This document shows, one piece after another, positions 6,147 through 9,333 of a stretch of DNA of 9,333 nt. The stretch spans positions 3,916 through 13,248 of the forward strand of contig DIQB01000028.1 in the NCBI GenBank assembly GCA_002427165.1, given 5' to 3'. The translations under genes and the position numbers were made by a program. The first letter of the stretch is position 1. Each line of letters starts with the position of its first letter. Below the pieces are notes generated by a model. That model had not been told where the DNA came from, did no database searches, and saw only the letters and a list, made by a program, of their open reading frames with translations. Source of the stretch: Firmicutes bacterium UBA5473. Lineage in GTDB: Bacteria > Bacillota > DTU084.

Positions 6147-7407
6147 CTGGGAGTATCCTCCGAGAGTTGTGGGTGGATTGGCACGACACGTAGGGGAGCT
6201 AGCAGGGGCCTTAGTTGCCCAGGGAATTGAGGTGAGCGTCATCACCACAGGGGAGGGAACACCCTCCATTAAAACCGAGGATGGAGTGCTTGTGGCCCGC
6301 TGGCCCAAGCGGGGCCCTGGGGGTGGAGATTTTCTCCTCGATACCATGACCATGAACTTTGGTCTCATAGAGGCGGCCATGGCCGTGGAGAGGAGCGTGG
6401 GCACGCCGGATCTAATCCACGGCCACGATTGGCTGGTTGCACCATCTGCCTGGACCCTAAAACACAGCTGGCACAGGCCCCTTGTCTCCACAATCCATGC
6501 TACAGAGGTAGGAAGAAACAGGGGGCTCCACAATGAGCTCCAAAGGCGGATTAGCGATTTGGAATGGGCCTTGGGCTTTGAAAGCTGGAAAGTGATCCTC
6601 TGCAGCCAGGCCATGGTGGAGGAGGTCCATAATTTCTTTGGTATCCCCCAAGATAAGCTGGCCATGATCCCCAATGGGATTACTCTGCCACCAAAACTGG
6701 ATCTGGATCCTGCAATTAGAGCAAAATTTGCTGCACCAGAGGAAAAAATTATTCTTTATGTGGGGAGGCTCGTGCCTGAAAAAGGGGTCGGGGTCCTCAT
6801 CGAAGCTATGGGGCAGGTATTGGCTCAGCATCCCCAGGCGAAGCTTGTAATTGTGGGCAGTGGTTATTCTGCAGATGAACTCAAAGTTCAGGCAAGGGCT
6901 CTAGGCTCCAAAGTGTATTTTACCGGCTTTATCAGCGACAGCGAGCGAGATGCACTTTATCGCGCAGCAAGTGTTGCTGTCTTCCCTAGCCTCTACGAAC
7001 CCTTTGGAATTGTGGCCCTGGAGGGGATGAGCTTTGGCCTGCCCACAATTGTAGGCAGAACCGGAGGTCTTGCAGAAATTGTCGATCCAGGCACCAATGG
7101 GCTTTTGGTGGAGCCGGGAAATGCCCAGGATTTGGCAGGACAGATCAATTGGGTGCTGGGGGATCCTGCTTTGGCAAGAAAACTGGGAGCCGGGGGGCTA
7201 CTGACTTGCCATCAGTACAGCTGGGAGCGAATCGCCAAAGACACAACAGCCCTCTATGGGAAGGTTTTAGCCCAGTTTCAGGTGAGTCCCTGGCCTGAAA
7301 ACGAAGAGTTTTGGACTGTGGATGAGACATTGGGCAGGATTGATCAGCTTTTTTCAGCAACTTTGCATCAGCGCTATCAGGCAACCCACAAAGGAGGAAT
7401 TCAGTGA
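6127..7407 (+). CDS. GT4-family glycosyltransferase, probable glucan (glycogen) synthase
   Basis: A 426-residue retaining GT-B glycosyltransferase. The start ATG 6127 follows AGGGG (6114-6118) by 8 nt inside the end of the debranching gene. The N-terminal Rossmann domain begins M-H-V-M-M-L-S-W-E-Y-P-P and has V-G-G-L-A-R-H-V (15-22), the donor/acceptor glycine loop, and H-G-H-D-W (98-102). The C-terminal domain has Y-V-G-R-L-V-P-E-K-G (211-220), F-T-G-F-I-S, and the donor-binding E-x7-E pair E291/E299 in Y-E-P-F-G-I-V-A-L-E-G. This pattern is GT4 and not the GT5 start (K-T/V-G-G-L-A-D-V) of classical GlgA. Sitting between a debranching enzyme and a sugar nucleotidyltransferase, it most likely extends an alpha-1,4-glucan from a nucleotide-glucose or similar donor. 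About 40 residues after the GT-B core form a poorly conserved tail. Donor and acceptor are inferred from context. Confidence 0.88.
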   Translation: MHVMMLSWEYPPRVVGGLARHVGELAGALVAQGIEVSVITTGEGTPSIKTEDGVLVARWPKRGPGGGDFLLDTMTMNFGLIEAAMAVERSVGTPDLIHGHDWLVAPSAWTLKHSWHRPLVSTIHATEVGRNRGLHNELQRRISDLEWALGFESWKVILCSQAMVEEVHNFFGIPQDKLAMIPNGITLPPKLDLDPAIRAKFAAPEEKIILYVGRLVPEKGVGVLIEAMGQVLAQHPQAKLVIVGSGYSADELKVQARALGSKVYFTGFISDSERDALYRAASVAVFPSLYEPFGIVALEGMSFGLPTIVGRTGGLAEIVDPGTNGLLVEPGNAQDLAGQINWVLGDPALARKLGAGGLLTCHQYSWERIAKDTTALYGKVLAQFQVSPWPENEEFWTVDETLGRIDQLFSATLHQRYQATHKGGIQ

Positions 7408-9333
7408 AGGCGATAATCATGGCCGGGGGCGAGGGAAGTCGCCTCCGTCCTCTGACCTGCGATCGGCCCAAACCGATGGTACCACTTGGCAACAGGCCCA
7501 TTATGGAGCATATTGTCAGGTTGCTTAGAAGGCACGATTTCCGCCAGGTAGCAGTGACCACCTGGTACCTGCCCCAAATAATCGAGGATTATTTCGGCGA
7601 TGGTTCCCCCTGGGATCTGGGCATGAGTTACTTCGTAGAAAAAGAACCTTTGGGCACAGCTGGCAGCGTTAAGAACGTGAAATTTAATGAAACCTTTGTG
7701 GTGATCAGCGGCGATGCCCTAACTGATATTGATCTCTCAGCTGCCATGGCTTTTCATAAAAGTCGTGGTGCCATGGTTACCATTGTCCTCAAGCGCGTGG
7801 AAAATCCCCTAGAATATGGTGTGGTCCTTACAGATGAGGATGGACGGATTAAGCGCTTTGTGGAAAAGCCGGGCTGGGGGCAGATCTTCAGCGATCTTGT
7901 GAATACCGGGATCTACATTATTGAGCCTGAGGCCATGGAACAGTGCGAGAGCGGTCGGGCTGTGGATTTTTCCCGGGAATTGTTTCCCAAGCTCCTAGCA
8001 GACAATGTTCCCCTCTACGGCTGGGTAGCTGATGGCTATTGGTCCGATATTGGGAACTTGGATGTCTACAGACAATCTCATCAGGATTTGTTGGCGGGGA
8101 AAGTTTGTGCCCAGCCGCAAGGAATCAAACTTGCAGACGGGATCTGGCTAGGCAAGGGGGTGGAGTTGGAAAGCGGTGCCCAAATTAGAGGTCCTGTTGT
8201 CATCGGTGACTACTGCCAGATCAGATCTGGCGCCAGCATCATGCCCTACACAGTCTTGGGCCCCTATACAGTGGTAGGAGGCGGCGCCTCCCTGAAGCGC
8301 ACTATTTTGTGGGATCGGGTCTTTGTGGATAGCAAAAGTGCCCTTCGTGGCGCTGTGGTCTGCTCTAAAACCCGGATCGGTCAGGAGGCAGAACTCTATG
8401 AGGGGGCAGTTGTGGGTGCAGACTGCGCTTTGGGCAGGGGGTGCCTTGTGAAGCCTCAGGTGAAGATCTGGCCTGGCAAGACTATAGACAGTGGCAGCAA
8501 ACTTACCTCTAGCCTTATCTGGGGCCAGCGCTGTAGCGGCTCTCTTTTAGGCAGCCAGGGTGTGATGGGAATTGTAAATGTGGAGCTTACCCCAACTTCC
8601 GTTGCACGTCTGGGTACAGCTTGGGGCAACACCCTCAAAGAAACAGATACAGTCCAGGTCTCCTCAGATGGCCAGGCAGCCAGCAGGATGCTAAAGCGGG
8701 CCCTAGTTGCAGGGGCACTAGCCTCTGGGGTGCAGGTGGTAGATCTTGGTACGTTGCCTTTGCCTGCAGCTAGACTTGCCGTAACTAAAACTAAAGCCAA
8801 AGCTGCAGCCTATCTTGGTTTGGCACATCAGGCCAAAGATGCGATCTTGATCCAGTTTTTCGACGAACAAGGCCTGGCTTTGAGTACAGCCCAGAGCCGG
8901 AAGCTTGAGAATACCTATCAGCGAGAGGAGTTCCGCCTGGGGAGGGTGGGAGATGTGGAGTTTCAGCCTGGCGCTTTGGAAAGCTACCTGGAGCACCTGA
9001 CAATAAACCTGCCCTCTCCCAGTCGCGACAGGCAACTGGAGCCTGTGGTGGCTGTGCCTCGTGGGGTCTTAGCCCAGTTTGCCACCAGGTTCCTAGGCTC
9101 TTTGGGCGTGGGCAGCGTAATTATGGAACAAGACGCCCCCTTTTGCCAGGAAAAAGGCTGGCTCTCAGCTGTCCGCCTAAGTCAGATGGTGGTGGAAGGA
9201 AGAGCACCCTTTGGGATCAGCATCGAAGGCGGGGGAGAGCGACTACTGCTTGTAGATGAGCAGGGTGCTCCTGTAGGCGAGGAGCTACTGTGGGCCCTCC
9301 TTGGGAAACTAGCCTTGGAAGGCGGGCAAAGAA
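7404..9333 (+). CDS. Sugar-1-phosphate nucleotidyltransferase fused to beta-helix and a degenerate phosphohexomutase-like domain (partial at 3' end)
   Basis: GTG start at 7404, 6 nt after AAGGAGG (7391-7397), overlapping the previous stop as GTGA. The frame stays open for 643 codons to the window edge. Domain 1 (1-235) is a nucleotidyltransferase: G-G-E-G-S-R-L-R-P-L-T (8-18) with R-P-K-P (21-24), S-G-D-A at 102-105 carrying the likely metal Asp104, F-V-E-K-P (152-156) and N-T-G-I-Y (167-171). Domain 2 (about 245-385) is hexapeptide repeats of a left-handed beta-helix. Domain 3 (about 395 onward) resembles phosphomannomutase/phosphoglucomutase. There the phosphoserine loop T-A-S-H-N-P aligns with G-L-A-H-Q-A (472-477, Ser to Ala474), and the metal loop D-G-D-G-D-R with E-G-G-G-E-R (608-613). 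Mutase activity is therefore unlikely. Homologues are usually called mannose-1-phosphate guanylyltransferase/phosphomannomutase; context favours supply of a glucose or mannose donor to the GT4 enzyme. Base and sugar specificity are unknown. Confidence 0.87.
   Translation, partial: MKAIIMAGGEGSRLRPLTCDRPKPMVPLGNRPIMEHIVRLLRRHDFRQVAVTTWYLPQIIEDYFGDGSPWDLGMSYFVEKEPLGTAGSVKNVKFNETFVVISGDALTDIDLSAAMAFHKSRGAMVTIVLKRVENPLEYGVVLTDEDGRIKRFVEKPGWGQIFSDLVNTGIYIIEPEAMEQCESGRAVDFSRELFPKLLADNVPLYGWVADGYWSDIGNLDVYRQSHQDLLAGKVCAQPQGIKLADGIWLGKGVELESGAQIRGPVVIGDYCQIRSGASIMPYTVLGPYTVVGGGASLKRTILWDRVFVDSKSALRGAVVCSKTRIGQEAELYEGAVVGADCALGRGCLVKPQVKIWPGKTIDSGSKLTSSLIWGQRCSGSLLGSQGVMGIVNVELTPTSVARLGTAWGNTLKETDTVQVSSDGQAASRMLKRALVAGALASGVQVVDLGTLPLPAARLAVTKTKAKAAAYLGLAHQAKDAILIQFFDEQGLALSTAQSRKLENTYQREEFRLGRVGDVEFQPGALESYLEHLTINLPSPSRDRQLEPVVAVPRGVLAQFATRFLGSLGVGSVIMEQDAPFCQEKGWLSAVRLSQMVVEGRAPFGISIEGGGERLLLVDEQGAPVGEELLWALLGKLALEGGQR

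Noticed and set aside
6108..6674. A 188-codon minus-strand frame opposite the glycosyltransferase.
   Set aside because: It is antisense to the conserved GT-B N-terminal domain, and its composition (S, T, P, W rich) is typical of a shadow frame.

Overview
The window looks like chromosomal DNA from an endospore-forming Firmicute of the Clostridia type. The signs are strong Shine-Dalgarno (SD) sequences before almost every gene, TTG and GTG starts, a SpoIID/LytB-family protein, a small CGGC-domain protein, and a debranching enzyme/glycosyltransferase/nucleotidyltransferase cluster of a kind I associate with that class. The species cannot be named from the sequence. The left part (about 1-2700) looks more A/T-rich than the right part (about 4100-9333).

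Left region (1-2087, + strand): a carbohydrate-catabolism operon. It has the last 39 residues of a probable Gfo/Idh/MocA oxidoreductase, a complete TIM-barrel sugar isomerase/epimerase, and a complete carbohydrate esterase family 15 (CE15, glucuronoyl-esterase-like) alpha/beta hydrolase with no signal peptide. A perfect 15-bp-stem hairpin lies between the last two genes. A well-formed intrinsic terminator about 100 bp after the esterase closes the operon.

Middle region (2088-4103): a short intergenic stretch leads to a 110-residue cysteine-rich CGGC-domain protein (+). Facing it is a secreted SpoIID/LytB-domain protein (-). The SpoIID-like gene is divergent from the right-hand operon, so about 115 bp hold the control sites for both.

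Right region (4104-9333, + strand): a tightly packed, translationally coupled alpha-glucan operon. It encodes a bacterial/archaeal-type glycogen debranching enzyme (GH133 type), a GT4-family glycosyltransferase (20-bp overlap), and a three-part protein that starts on a GTGA overlap and runs off the window. That protein is a sugar-1-phosphate nucleotidyltransferase, then a left-handed beta-helix, then a phosphohexomutase-like domain. A plausible scheme is that the nucleotidyltransferase makes the sugar donor, the GT4 enzyme builds the glucan and the debranching enzyme trims it.

The most unusual point is the phosphohexomutase-like domain. Both hallmark catalytic loops are eroded: the phosphoserine loop aligns as L-A-H-Q-A, and the metal loop DGDGDR aligns as EGGGER. 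It is therefore probably a pseudo-enzyme or regulatory domain. Also notable are a roughly seven-fold excess of the palindrome AGATCT across the window and the cytoplasmic CE15-like enzyme. I found no tRNA, rRNA, CRISPR array, insertion sequence or phage gene.
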